Source: Taudactylus pleione
Lineage: Eukaryota; Chordata; Amphibia; Anura; Myobatrachidae
DNA: 64,000 nucleotides
Direction of reading: 5' to 3'
Assembly (NCBI GenBank): GCA_031769625.1
Contig: JAUIMM010000483.1
Span: 3,989,501-4,053,500, forward strand
The notes below the pieces were generated by a model, which did not search any database, was not told where the DNA came from, and worked only from the letters and a program-made list of their open reading frames with translations. A program made the position numbers and the translations under genes. Shown piece by piece: positions 1-12,400 of this stretch. Positions within the stretch are counted from its first letter, which is position 1; every line of letters starts with the position of its first letter.

Positions 1-916
1 GGGAGTCAGTGTCCCCACAGCATCGAGGAATATAGTCTGCAGGAATGACTGACCTACTGGTGTCCATCAGGACATACACCTACGGGGAGTGAGTGTCCCC
101 ACAGCACTGGGGAATATAGACTGCAGGAATGACTGAGCTACTGGTGTCCATCAGGACATATACCTACGGGGAGTGAGTGTCCCCACAGCACCGGGGAATA
201 TAGACTGCAGGAATGACTGAGCTACTGGTGTCCATCAGGACATATACCTATGGGGAGTCAGTGTCCCCACAGCACCAGGGGAAATAGACTGCAGGAATGA
301 CTGAGCTACTGGTGTCCATCAGGACATACACCTACGGGGAGTGAGTGTCCCCACAGCACCGGGGAATATAGACTGCAGGAATGAGTGAGCTACTGGTGTC
401 CATCAGGACATACACCTACGGGGAGTCAGTGTCCCCACAGCACTGGGGGAAATAGACTGCAGGAATGACTGACCTACTGGTGTCCATCAGGACATACACC
501 TACGGGGAGTCAGTGTCCCCACAGCACCGGGGGAAATAGACTGCAGGAATGACTGAGCTACTGGTGTCCATCAGGACATACACCTACGGGGAGTCAGTGT
601 CCCCACAGCACCGGGGAAAATAGACTGCAGGAATGACTGAGCTACTGGTGTCCATCAGGACATACACCTACGGGGAGTGAGTGTCCCCACAGCACCGGGG
701 AAAATAGACTGCAGGAATGACTGAGCTACTGGTGTCCATCAGGACATACACCTACGGGGAGTCAGTGTCCCCACAGCACCGGGGAATATAAACTGCAGGA
801 ATGACTGAGCTACTGGTGTCCATCAGGACATACACCTACGGGGAGTGAGTGTCCCCACAGCATCGGGGAATATAGACTGCAGGAATGAGTGAGCTACTGG
901 TGTCAATCAGGACATA
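1..916. repeat. 84-bp minisatellite (about 11 copies)
   Basis: A tandem array whose unit starts GGGAGTCAGTGTCCCCACAG and ends in CATACACCTACG. Unit starts at 1, 85 and 169 give a period of 84 bp. Copies differ by scattered substitutions (GTGAGT/GTCAGT, GAATATA/GAAAATA). The array begins at or before the window edge and ends at about 916. Nothing in it looks coding. Confidence 0.95.
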
Positions 917-1140
917 AAACTCCTTGCTGGAAACTGTGGGCTCAGGAGAGTCCGGATAAACTTCATCACACGAGTGCTAGGACACTGACAAGTTACAGAA
1001 GTCTTTTTATTTAAGATGTGTATTAAATCTCCTCCTCTTCCAATTATAGCACTTTCCTAGTCCTCCGCCTGGACCCCGTTTATTCTCTGTGTTTGGCAGG
1101 GTCCTATGACTAATATACAGCCAGACCTTTTGCCCATCAC
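917..1140. other. non-repetitive spacer
   Basis: AT-rich sequence between the 84-bp array and the first MITE. I see no gene, clear repeat or regulatory site in it. Confidence 0.5.
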
Positions 1141-1143
1141 AAT

Positions 1144-1320
1144 GGGGTCTATTTACTAAGCCTTGGATGGAAATAAAATGAACGAAGATAAAGTCCCAAC
1201 CAATCAGCTCCTAACTGTCATTTTTCAAATGCATCCTGTGACATGGCAGTCAGGAGCTGATTGGTTGGGGCTTTAACTTCATTCACTTTCACTCTGTCCA
1301 AGGCATAGTAAATAGACCCC
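1144..1320. mobile_element. palindromic MITE, GGGGTCTATTTACT ends
   Basis: A 177-bp inverted-repeat element. The left end GGGGTCTATTTACTAAGCCT is mirrored at the right end, and internal arms around CCAACCAATCAGCTCC pair with GGAGCTGATTGGTTGG. The triplet AAT lies directly outside both ends (1141-1143 and 1321-1323), a plausible 3-bp target duplication. A relative lies at 55948-56133. Confidence 0.85.
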
Positions 1321-1920
1321 AATATCTGTAATTGGAAGTCAACATGCTATGTCATATCTGCTATGCTATAGAGCAGTGGTTCTCAAACTCAGTCCTCAGG
1401 ACCCCACACAGGTCACATTTTCCAGGTCACCCAGCAGGTGCACAGGTGTGTTCATTACTCACTGACACATTTTAAAAGATCCACAGGTGGAGCTCATTAT
1501 TTCACTTGTGATTCTGTGAGGAGACCTGGAAACCATGCACTGTTGGGGGTCCTGAGGGCCGAGTTTGAGAACCTGTGCTATAGAGAGCAAGGCTACGCTG
1601 AGAAGTTCTGGCTGAGGGGGGAGGCAGGTAAACAGTAACTGTGCCTCTGAGGTCCTGGTAGTGCATGGGAGGTATAACTCTGTGATGCGGCGGTACACAC
1701 CCTATCAGAGCTTCCGAATGAGCAGAGATACGCCCCAACTTATTTCAGGTTCCCACCTAACCTGATAACGGCCTTTTGTATGTTAAGCCTGCGGTCCTGC
1801 CATCACAGTACCTTTATTGGGAAGGATGGGGATTTATGTCATTTAGAAAAAGTGGCAAAATTGGGACAAATGAAGTAGTGTTCATTCTAGCACCCTGCAT
1901 CGGTCACCAACCTGTGCATT
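1321..1920. other. spacer without recognisable gene
   Basis: Intergenic sequence. Short open frames at 1438-1738 on both strands have no recognisable domain and overlap each other, so they are taken as chance. Confidence 0.5.
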
Positions 1921-2037
1921 GCCTGGGGTGTCGCTCTCTGCTCTGGTGCTTCTAGCACACTCTGGTCTGTATCTGAGCAGTTTGTTGCATTAGTGGAGTA
2001 TGCTAGAAGCACCAGAGCAGAGAGCGACACCCCAGGC
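1921..2037. repeat. 37-bp perfect inverted repeat (hairpin)
   Basis: The arm at 1921-1957 (starting GCCTGGGGTGTCGCTCTCTG) is the exact reverse complement of 2001-2037, with a 43-bp spacer. As RNA it would form a 37-bp perfect stem. It may be a young MITE remnant or a recent foldback duplication. No target duplication was identified. Confidence 0.9.
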
Positions 2038-2634
2038 AGGAAAGAGGAACTGCACGGTATGTGACAGGTGCAGAGTACTAGAATGAAGACCAAATTAAGC
2101 CCTACCCCCGATCCACCCGAACACACCAAATTTTCTCACCCACTTTTTGACAAAGCAAATCAGTGCAAACACCCAAAGTGACTGTCATGCAGAAATAGGG
2201 ACAGCTGGGAGATGTGGGAAAATCACTTAGCGCCTGGTTTATCGTCACACCAAACAAGGACATCAAATAATAATGGGAGATCTGGACTATAGGAAAAACA
2301 TCCAGATAAACAGAAGTGATGGAAATATAAAGCAATAGAAAAAGGCAGAAAACAGGGCCAGATACGGTCACATAAAAAATAATAATAATAATACACATTT
2401 TAGTTGGATATTCAGTATAAATCAATAAAAAATTGTAAATAGCACGAAAAAAAATCAATCTCAGATAATATATAATAAATTAGCAAAAATTGTATAAATA
2501 TATGTAAAAAAATACATATTTACTCGCTCCTGGATGGTAAGTCAGAGTGCCGCAGTGTCCATAACTAGATGGCTGGAATGGGATGTTGTACATGAATAGC
2601 AGCAGGCACTCAAATGCAATAACTCTGAAACCTT
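2038..2634. other. AT-rich spacer
   Basis: Contains AT-rich low-complexity sequence, including a short (AAT)n run near 2383. No gene is supported. Confidence 0.5.
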
Positions 2635-2810
2635 GGGGTATATTTACTAAAACTTCTAAAACAGTCAAGTGGTGATGTTGCCTATAGCAACCAATCAGAT
2701 TCTGTGTTTCATTCTCTAGAATGCAATAGAGAAATGATAGCTAGAATCTGATTGGTTGCTATGGGCAACATCACCACTTGTGTTTTAGAAGCTTTAGTAA
2801 ATCTACCCCC
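2635..2810. mobile_element. palindromic MITE, GGGGTATATTTACTAAA ends
   Basis: Inverted-repeat element of about 176 bp. The left arm GATGTTGCCTATAGCAACCA is mirrored by a TGGTTGCTATGGGCAACATC arm, and the ends GGGGTATATTTACT and AGTAAATCTACCCC match. Relatives lie at about 50128-50275 and 57332-57507, so this is a dispersed family. Confidence 0.85.
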
Positions 2811-4237
2811 TAGAGTCACATTGATGTGATGCGCAATAGATGTGTCTGAAGTTCCGATCATATTAATGAATAAAAAATATTCTTGGACTCGGTCATCTGT
2901 TTTGACATCCTCAATGTCTTGGTACAGTGAGGTGGCCACCTCCAATGTATATGCTGTATATTTGTAAGAGTCAGGCCGGCATCCGTAGATGTCACATGCA
3001 ACTACCCAATCAGAGCTGTTTTCACATGCTCTAACCAATCAAAGCATAGCTGATCAGTATTAGTTAGCTGCTGAGAGGCTCACCGGCCTGTAATTGGTGC
3101 CGTACATATGTATGTTTTTTTATTCCCTTTGGATTAAAATAAAAGAAAGATGCTCATCCCATTGGAATAAGGCGTGTAATAGTTTGGAGAACCAGGGACT
3201 GGTGGGGACTTTATTTAAATAAAGTAAGATTGCTATGGTGTGTGGTATTTTTTTTACATATTTTTCTTTATGGCATTACAGGTTCCATAGGACCCTTGAT
3301 GCTCGGACCAGTAGTGCCATGAACGAAAATATGTGTTTTCTAATCTATTTCACATTAGTACCTCATAGGAGGAGACACTTTCGGCAAGGGGCTATCTGAC
3401 CTTGATGGCAGGGGTCCCGCATTTTTTTGCAAGTCTGCCTTCCAGGAGAATCAGCCAGCCTGAACAAGATGGGGAACACACCCCCTATAAGAGGGGTACT
3501 CATGCTGCGACTTTCCCCATCATTGTGTCAGTCATAGCCTGGTGCTGGTTGTGGCTTTGGCAGGGGTCCCCACACACTGTTGTTCCCCCCCTCCCCCATA
3601 TTAGCAGCAACTAGTTCAGGCTGTGATGAGTGGTGGTGCTCGGGTCACTTTGGGGAAGGGGTTGGCAAAATTTTTCAAATTGCTTACAATTCCTTTAAAC
3701 TGCAAAGGTCTGTGCTAATGGTGATCATCCCCAGAAGTACTTTTTACACTAGGGGTTGAACACCTGCTAGAGACAGACAGATCTGCAGGTGGCCTCTTAT
3801 CGAGGTGAAGCAGGAAGCATTAACACCGAGATGTATTAACATCTCAGTGCCGGAATGAGGAGAGAAAACTCCCACCTCTGGCGATCCGTGCAAAACCCAC
3901 AACGCATAGCCTAGTGCTGAGTTTTACCTCCTGACTGACCCTACTGCGCAAGAGCGAGATCTCACAAACAACGCGAGACCTAGTGCGCAGCCTAAAGACC
4001 CCCACAAAAGTCGCTGCAGGTTAGAACACACACCGGCAGATATTCCGGCCGATATGAAAAAAAATATTAAGCCACAAAAGTGCCTTTTTTGTGTTTTAAT
4101 AACATTTAAATGATTTTCGATGGCAAAATCATTAGATTTTTGCAAATAAGATGGAGAACGGTGGTTTTCTCTATGTTATCTGCTTTCTTACATACCGAAT
4201 TTTGTTGTGTCAAATAGTGGTGATTATAGCGCATTAA
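2811..4237. other. spacer without recognisable gene
   Basis: Mixed-composition intergenic sequence. The open frames at 2709-3038 (-), 3402-3614 (+) and 3924-4145 (-) show no domain and no splice context. Nothing specific is supported before the Harbinger terminus at 4238. Confidence 0.5.
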
Positions 4238-4509
4238 CAGGGGTATTCAATATAAAAACGTAAACTTCGCCGTTTTGTCGGGTGAAGTTTACGCCGCACA
4301 TCGCAGTTTTAAATTGCATTAAAGTAACGCGTGCGCCGTTGCTTATCCCCGTATTCAATTTGAAAAAGTCGAAACGCCCAAAAATGCGGAAAGTAGCCAA
4401 TGCCGCGAATCGGGAGGTGGAGACTTTTCAACGGGGTCTTGTACGACAGGCGGGATTTGCAAGGGGGTGGGTAACTGGGGGCTGGCCTGGCGCCCTTTTC
4501 CCCAGGGAC

Positions 4510-4516
4510 TATATAA
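4510..4516 (+). promoter_or_regulatory. TATA box of the Myb-like gene
   Basis: TATATAA, followed about 10 bases later by TGATTGGCTG, an ATTGG (inverted CCAAT) motif. It sits 270 bp inside the left transposon end and upstream of a leader exon that ends in a strong splice donor. Its role as the promoter is inferred from position. Confidence 0.6.
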
Positions 4517-4539
4517 GGCTCTGATTGGCTGTTGGTGAG

Positions 4540-4751
4540 CCACCATTTTGATCAGCCTGCAGTGTGGAGAGTGCAGTGTCCCTGATCAATTTGGCTTGCT
4601 GACAAGGGCACCTGTTGGTGAACGAAGTTGGCAAGAGAGACAGCAGCAGCAGTGACCAGCAATCCAGGACCCAGAGGAGAGAAGACAGCGACTGGGAGCA
4701 GAGGAGCCAGCCCGTGGAGGAAGACATCTGTCCTATTTCTGTTTGTTTTAG
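4540..4751 (+). other. 5' leader (UTR) exon of the Myb-like gene
   Basis: GC-richer, purine-rich stretch downstream of the TATA box that ends TTTTAG|GTAAGTG, a near-consensus splice donor at 4752. It contains no long open frame in the gene's direction. The start is only estimated from TATA spacing. The following intron contains the 713-bp foldback MITE. Confidence 0.5.
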
Positions 4752-4851
4752 GTAAGTGTAATCTGTAGTGCATATCTTAGCCACACCTTGCCCCTTTGGT
4801 AAAATTGATTTAACTTTTAGAAAATCGCCCCCTCTCCTCTTCCCCCCCCTC

Positions 4852-4890
4852 CCCTTCCAGCCTGCACCCCCCCCCCCCCTTCCCCCCCAC
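4852..4890. repeat. poly-C/T low-complexity tract
   Basis: C-rich low-complexity sequence with uninterrupted C runs, located in intron 1 of the transposon's Myb-like gene. Confidence 0.8.
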
Positions 4891-4919
4891 GCGCTAGATG
4901 GCAGGGATCTTTAAACTAC

Positions 4920-5048
4920 GGCCCTCCAGTTTTTGTAGAACTCCTGATCCCAGGATGGCCTGCCATAGTGTTAGCATGGTGTTATGTTAAAAATGTTTGC
5001 AGGACATGCTGTGATGTGTAGTTCAACAGTAGCTGGAGGGCCATAAGT
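4920..5048. mobile_element. small TIR element, CGGCCCTCCAG arms
   Basis: The segment ACTACGGCCCTCCAG near 4915-4929 is mirrored by CTGGAGGGCCATAAG near 5034-5048, giving a roughly 130-bp inverted-repeat unit. It looks like a small hAT- or MITE-type insertion in intron 1. Limits are approximate and no target duplication was found. Confidence 0.45.
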
Positions 5049-5456
5049 GTTTAGTATTTTAAAGCCATGCACACTAACAGCACCCTGACCCTGGCACTGT
5101 TATACTAAACGGTAATAAATAGTAACATGTTGCCTGTAAGTCCATCCAGACCCATTAACTGTAATATTTTATATTGAACAGCAGTGCCCTAGTCACTTTT
5201 GAGCACATGTACATTTACATCAACTTTGATCCATGTACTGAAGCCATATTATTAAGCCTATAGTGCCTTGTCCCCTGTAAGTACATGCACTGCAATACCA
5301 ACTGTCACCTGCCCCATGCACTCATGCAGTGATGTACATCTATAATGCCCTTTTCCCTCCAAACATATGTACACTTTCATGTTTTAAAATGTTTATAATG
5401 CTTTGTCATTTTTTTTTGTTTTTTTAAATGGTATTAATGTTATAATGTATAGTTTA

Positions 5457-6169
5457 GTTAGGCTATATATTTTTTTTAATTTGTGGTTGTAAATGTGGGC
5501 TGCCATTCATGTACTTACTGCCGTTTGTTACCATCAGGGCTGTAGCTAGGGTAGTGCGGCCGGTGCCATGGGACAGCGCACCACAGGTAAGGGGGTGCTG
5601 TTTGTGCCTGTTAAATTTCTGATTATTATCATTCTCTGTTATAGCTTCCACTTGTTTAATCTTTTGCATTTCCTGGCCTCCCATATCTCCTCCTTGACCC
5701 TTCCCCATGAGGCCATTTTCCTTTGTACTTTGTGCATTATGGCCCTTTAAAAATTATGGGGTGCGTCTATGTTTTTTCATGCAACAGGCCACCAGAAAGT
5801 TATGGTACAAACCACGTTAAACACAGCCATACCTCTACATTTTGGTAGCCTGTGCCAGATAAAAACATAGACGCACCCCACAATTTTTAAAGGGCCATAA
5901 TGCACAAAGGAAAATTGCCTCATGGGGAAGGGTCAAGGAAGAGATATGGGAGGCCAGGAGATGCAGAAAATTAAACAAGCGGAAGCTATAACAGAGAATG
6001 ATAATAATCTGAAATTTAACAGGCACAAACAGCACCCCCTTACCTGTGGTGCGCTGTCCCATGGCACCGGCCGCACTACCCTATCTACAGCCCTGACGGT
6101 CACAAACCGCAGTAAGTACATGAATGGCAGCCCACATTTACAACCACAAAAAAAAAATTGTAGCCTAAC
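5457..6169. mobile_element. 713-bp foldback MITE with TTA target duplication
   Basis: Ends GTTAGGCTA (5457) and TAGCCTAAC (6169) are flanked by TTA on both sides (5454-5456 and 6170-6172), the TWA target typical of PIF/Harbinger. Most of the element is a long inverted repeat: about 5457-5777 pairs with about 5861-6169 around a spacer of about 80 bp. Because the arms match so well, the same chance open frame appears on the - strand of the left arm (5463-5708) and the + strand of the right arm (5922-6173). It is inserted in intron 1 of the Harbinger Myb-like gene. Confidence 0.85.
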
Positions 6170-6438
6170 TTAACTGTACATGATAACATTTGATACCATT
6201 GAAAAAATTGGAGGGGTGTATTTTTATTTTTAGCCTCTATTTTTTACATTCTTACATGTCTGTCCATAGTTCGCTGACTTATTTTTCAAATTTCGGTGTA
6301 CACCCTTCTAGTTTTTTTTTTAGTTTTTTTTAAGCGTTAGGCAGAGAGCAACAGTTACAAATGTATTTGCATATAATATCCTTGACCACTAAAAATAAAT
6401 TAATAATTGTTTGTCATTTCAGGTACCAAAAAGAAGAA

Positions 6439-9400
6439 ATGTCAAGGGAGAAGAGAGGCGGAGTACCCCTCTCGTCCTCATCCTCTGAACAGACTCCGGA
6501 CACCGGTGACGAGTGGCAGGCGTCACAGGAAGATGGGTCAAGACAGAGGGAGAGTGGTACGGTGGGGACAACGACATCACAGGACCGTGGAGATCAGCCT
6601 TCGGAGGTAATTTTTGTTTTTACACACATGGGTATTCAAAATGAAACGTAAACTTGGCTGTCGAAGTTTACGTTCCATTTTGGTTTTTTTTTCTGGGATA
6701 AAGTATCTGGCGTGCGCCCGCTGTATCCCAGTATTCAGATTACAAAATCTAGGGAAAGGGGAAGGTGCGTTTTGGGATTTGTTTGATAAGTTCAAATTTT
6801 TTCCTTGTCAAAATGGTAGGTCCCCCCTACAGTTGTAATAACATGGTTGATCACTATGGTTACCCCCATTTAAGCCTGAAATTGAAAGGTGGGGATTTAA
6901 TTAACCACAGCAGGTAAATTTTTTTGCCCCTGACATTGATGAAGTGTTGCGGAAGTGTTGTATTTTTTTTCCCCTTTTTGTAACTGCTCCCATCAAATTT
7001 TGGGGTACATGAAAATGGGTACTAGCATATTTTTATGTCCCTAAAGTCCTTTATTAATAATTTTGCATCTATGCACCTTGTGCTAATAACCTATTCTACA
7101 ATACACCTGCTGCATACTTGCAGAATAGCCCTGAACGGATTGCCCTATTTTTAATTTTTTATTTTTGTTTCACCTCAATGGTGGTTTTTTTTTTTTTTTT
7201 TAATGGTGTTACAATTTTTTTTTTTTGGACACAATTCTTTTTACAATGTCAATCCCAGGAGTGCAGGCAATTTTATTTTAGCCTGCACCCCTAATTGCCA
7301 AATCTGCACTATTTTCTCCAAATATTCAGTGGTGAGAAGTTTTCTCCTTTTTTTTTTTTACTAGATTTTAAATGAATCTGCAAAAAGTCGTTTAATTTGA
7401 ATACAGTGTAAAACTAAAACCAGGGAAATTTACTTCATTGGTGCCTTAAAGCAAAAAGGGAGTTTTTGCTCAATGATTAATTCCATATGGAACATTAACT
7501 TCTTTTTTTTCCCCGGTAATATTGCACCTATGGCGGCATAATCGCAGATTTGACTTTAACACTGTTTTCTATGTCACTTTTCACAGGTTAAAAAAGTCTT
7601 TGTAAAAAAACGGGGATAACTTTTCACTGAATATTTTGTAAAAAAAAGTGCCGTTTAGGGGTGCAGGCGTTAAAAACAAATAGCCTGCACCCCTGGGAAA
7701 TTAAATTTTAAATAGAACTGTGTCAATTAAAAATCAAATATTGCAAAATAATAATACCACAAAAATTGTTTTCCCCTTTGACCAAAAAAAAAAATAACCA
7801 GGAAAAAAATGTTTCAAAATTTGTAAATTGGTTCAGGGCTATTCTGCAAATATGTGGCAGGTGTATTCTAGAATCGATTAATAGTGGCAGGTGTATAATT
7901 GCTGGATTTTTTAAAAAAGTACCTTAAAGACATAAAAATTTGCTAGTAACCATTTTCTGGTACCCCAAATGTGATGGGAGCACTCCAAACCTAAAAAATA
8001 TATAACTTAAATGCTGTTTTGTATCACTTTTTTATAGTTGGGATTCAAAACACCTGCCACAGCTTTTTTCAATTCTCGATTTTCATTTGCAGGCTAAAAA
8101 CGGGGGAATCCATAAAGATCGCCCATGTTTCTACAGCTTTAGGGTTGGTGATACAATGTTTTAAAATAAAATATCATACTGTAATGCAAAATCAACTTTG
8201 CAGGCACCCATTTTTGTAGGTTGCATATTGAATACGGGGATAAGCGGTGGCGCACCTTTTTTTTTGTTATCCTAGGTCAAAGCTCCAAAATAAATCGTAA
8301 ACTTCAAGATCAAAGTTTACTTTTGAGATTGAATGCCGTAGGGTTATTCATTATGAAAAGGAAACTTCAATAGCAAAGTTTCCTTTTCATAATGAATAAC
8401 CCTACGGTAATCAATCTCAAACGTAATCTTTGCTTTTGAAGTTTACAATTCATATTGGAGCTTTGACCTAGGATAACAAAAAAGCCGCTGCGCCACCGCT
8501 TATCCCCGTATTCGATATGAAACCTACAAAAACGGGAGCCTGTGAACTGAGAATCGCATGACATTATGATATGTTATTTTAAAAATTGTGCCACCAACCC
8601 TAAAGTTGTAGAAAATTTGGGGATCACTATGGATACCCCTGTTTTTAGCCTGCAAATGAAAGTCTGGGTTTGTAAAAAGCTGTGGCAGGTGTTTTGAATC
8701 CCAACTTTTAAAAAGTGATGCAAAAGAGCACTTCGGTTGTTTTTTTTTGTTTTATTTTAAAGTGCTCCCCTCAAATTTGGGGTACCAGAAAATGGTTAAT
8801 AGCATATTTTTATGCCCCTAAGGTAATATTTGTAAAAAACCTGCAACTGTACACCTGCCGCTATTAATCTATTTTAGAATACAGCTGCCGCATATGTGCT
8901 GAATATCCCTGAGCCTAATATCTTATTTTGAAACAGTTTTTTCCTTGTATTTTTTGTAAAAAAATTATCTTTCCAGGAGTGCATGCTTTTTTTTATGTAA
9001 TCCTGTACCCCTAAACACCAAATCTGCACTTTTTTCCCCAACTATTCAGTGGTGCTAAGTTATCCCCGTTTATTTTCAAATACTTTTTAAACCTGTGAAA
9101 AGCCTTTGAAATTGAATACAGTGTTAAACCCAAAACATGTGCAATTTTTTTTTGTTTTAATGATATACTACTTTTTTAAAAGTAGGGTAATGTTAGTTTG
9201 TAAGGATACTTCCTGACATCTCAGTTTCAGATAACGTAATTTTTCACGTATCACAAAGTAAATGCATGTTTATTTTATTAACAAAAAATTACTTGTGTAA
9301 TTGTATTAAGAGAACATGTACATCACCACAATTTTAATCTTGTTTTTTTCTTTTTATCGCCGGACAGAAGAGACAAGGAAGACTGGAGAAAAAAGTGTCA

Positions 9401-12400
9401 AAAGAAGAAAAGTCCGATTCAGCGAGGCGGAAAATAACACCCTTGTTGAAGGCGTGCACCGTAACTACGCGAAGATCTTCGGCGACCGAGCCCAGCGAAC
9501 CACTGGAAGGGCGAAGAAGGCAATCTGGGATGAGATTGCCTCCAGGGTAACAGCAACATCTGGCCGTACACGTGATGGAGCCGTGTGCAAGAAGAGGTAA
9601 AGTTAAATGTTTTTTTATTTGGAATTGATTCTCGGATTGTAGCATTTGACAACATGTGATGTACACACAACCCTGGTCTTTCTCTGATTCGAATGAATTA
9701 TGTCTAATAATTTTCTTAACAATGTAAACATTTTTGTTTAAAAGTAATCATTGTTGGATGATGCATGGGACATTGTTTTGATGGTTACATTTTTAGGACA
9801 AAAATGTTTTACAACCTTTTTTTTTTTATTTTATAGATATGGAGACTGCAAACGCCAAACAAAGGAGAAGATGAAGAAGCAGAGACAGCACCAGAGAAGA
9901 ACCGGCGGTGGACCACAACTCACCATGCATTGGCTGCCATGGGAAGAAGAAATCCGGAAACAGATGAATCCGATAATGGTTTCTGGAGTTGGAGGCTTAA
10001 TAGATAGCCGTGACTGCGTGACTCCTCATGTGGACGGTAATTTTCCTGTTAATATTTTTAATGAATTACATTATACATTTATATTATTTTGAAGATTATT
10101 TATACTCCAACAAAAGTAGAAACAAGACCTCAAAGAAGTCAAGAGAACGCAGAAGTTAGAACAGAAGACACAGGAGCAGGACCCACAGTTCGGAGGACAA
10201 GTAAGATTGCTCCAGATGTGCCCAGAGGGACCACAGTTGAAATAATTATTGTTTAATGTTTTTTTTTTTTTACATTTTTTTTGCAAATGAAAAAGTTTTG
10301 GGTTCTAATGTTAATTTTTACACTAAACTACAGGTCAAAAACCACCAAAGAAGATTTGGCGCACCTCAGTAGACAAGACCGGCAGGATCAGAGGACCAGA
10401 AGAGGAAAGAACAGACGTCAACATCAGACAAACGGTGGAGCAAAGACCCCAAACTGTCACAAGGATTGAGGGTAACATTTTAACATTATCACAATAAAAG
10501 TTGATTACTTACTAATAGTGATTTGTTTGTTTAGCTTTAGAAATTATTTTATTATTCTTAGTTTTTTTTTTATGCATGAGCAAATGTATAATTAATATAA
10601 AAAAATTTGTGATTTGCTCAAGGTTTAAGGTCTCCATGGAGGATCCTGCAAAGTTAATCGTAAATCATATTTTTAATACTGATTTGTGTAGAATGTATAT
10701 CTGTATTTTATTATATACCCTTACAACCCCTAGTTATGTTTAATTGTAACCTTACTTTAAATTAGAAGAGTCGACTTTGGAAGAAAATTCAAGAGGACCT
10801 AGATTGGAAGATACCCTGGAAGATCGTGAACAACAGCAAGAAGATTTGGGCATAGGTGTGCAAGACTCTTTGGAACCGTTGGGTAAGATGTTTTTAGGGT
10901 AAAATGTATGTATTTGTACAGTTTTGTTAAATTTATAACCAGTTTTTTTTTTTTTATAATTTTTGGACATGTTTTTTTAAAAATCATTATGGTTATTATA
11001 AATTTTTTAATTATTCTTCTAAATAATTGTCTTTAACAAAAAAAGTAAGTGCAAACTATTTTTTTTTAGAAAACGTTGGACCATCAACAAGTGGAGGACT
11101 TGCGTCAAATATTGGACCATACTTCAGGCCGGATCTACTGGAATCACAGGATGAAGAGGATGTGGATGTTGAACAAATTACGCCTTTGAGACCAACAACA
11201 GTTGGTAAGTTCTAAACATATTTTGAAATGCTAAATGTTTCTTTTGTTTTTGTAATTTTTTTTTTAATATGGGTCTTAAAAATTCAAGGCTATCGTTTTT
11301 ATTGGGTTACAAAATAACCACAAAAAATACCTATGTCAGGGTCATTTTAATTTGTGTTTTTTGTTTTTTTATGTTACATTTGCCTTAAAAAATTGCACAG
11401 GATGGACTTTATTGTCAGCCGCTTGCGACCGCATAGCACTCTCAAGCGGTTCCAAAGATGGTCACTGAGCAGGTGTAGCCTACTGATTATGTGTGGAAGC
11501 AGTTTAGCTAATGGTTTTAAAACTTTCAGTGCGACTAACTGCAAGATGGGGGGCAGGTTTGCCTTTCAGTGTTCACCTCCTGCTTTTAGGTCATCTAGGG
11601 GGGTGGCTGGTGTAATTTAGACTTTTCATATGAAAGTCCTTTTTTTTTGGGTGTTCCCTACTGACATCACCAGAGATGTCAGTAGAGAATTCCCAGCTGT
11701 ATTACAACACGAAGTTCACTCGGGGTTGCGGGCGACAATTCCCTCCCACAAGGGTTTTTTTTTTTTCCCCAAAAGACATTTTGATAGTGATAAACGTGAC
11801 TATGGACAAGCAGGGCGTTAATGTTCTGGGATGTAACCGACATGTTACCGTATAAGGGCTCATGGCCATAGGCATATCAAATTGAGCCACCTTCACTTAC
11901 AGTGACGGTTTTTAATTTTTAATTTTTTTTTAATACTAACAGTTGTTAGTTTGTTTGTTTTTTTGGGATTTTAAATGTTGTTGTAATGTATATACTGTGC
12001 ATTTTTCTATCAATTTATCTATTTTATTTTTTAATCCTAGTTCAACAATTTCAAGTAGTGGCTGAGGTTCAACAGACCCTTCCACCCGCACAAGTCGACA
12101 GGATTGTGGAACTGGCTCAAGACATGGAAGATCGCCAGAACTGCTTCAGGGACGTCGTGGACCGAAGACTGGAACAGTTGGATGCAAGTTTTCAAAGACT
12201 TTCGGAAGCTTATCAAGAGGATCAAAGACAGCGAAGACAGGAACATCTAGAAAGCCTGGAGCAATTTCGTGGAATTGAACATCAGCTGTCTGTCATGACC
12301 ACCGCACTCAATAGGATGGCTGAAAACGCAGAATGCCAAGCGACATCACAAAGAGACATCGCCACGAGCAACAGCCTCATCGCCACATCACTTCAACAAA

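Noticed and set aside
5463..6173. Two similar 81-83-residue frames, one on each strand
   Set aside because: They are the two arms of one inverted repeat, so the similarity reflects the foldback element and not two genes.
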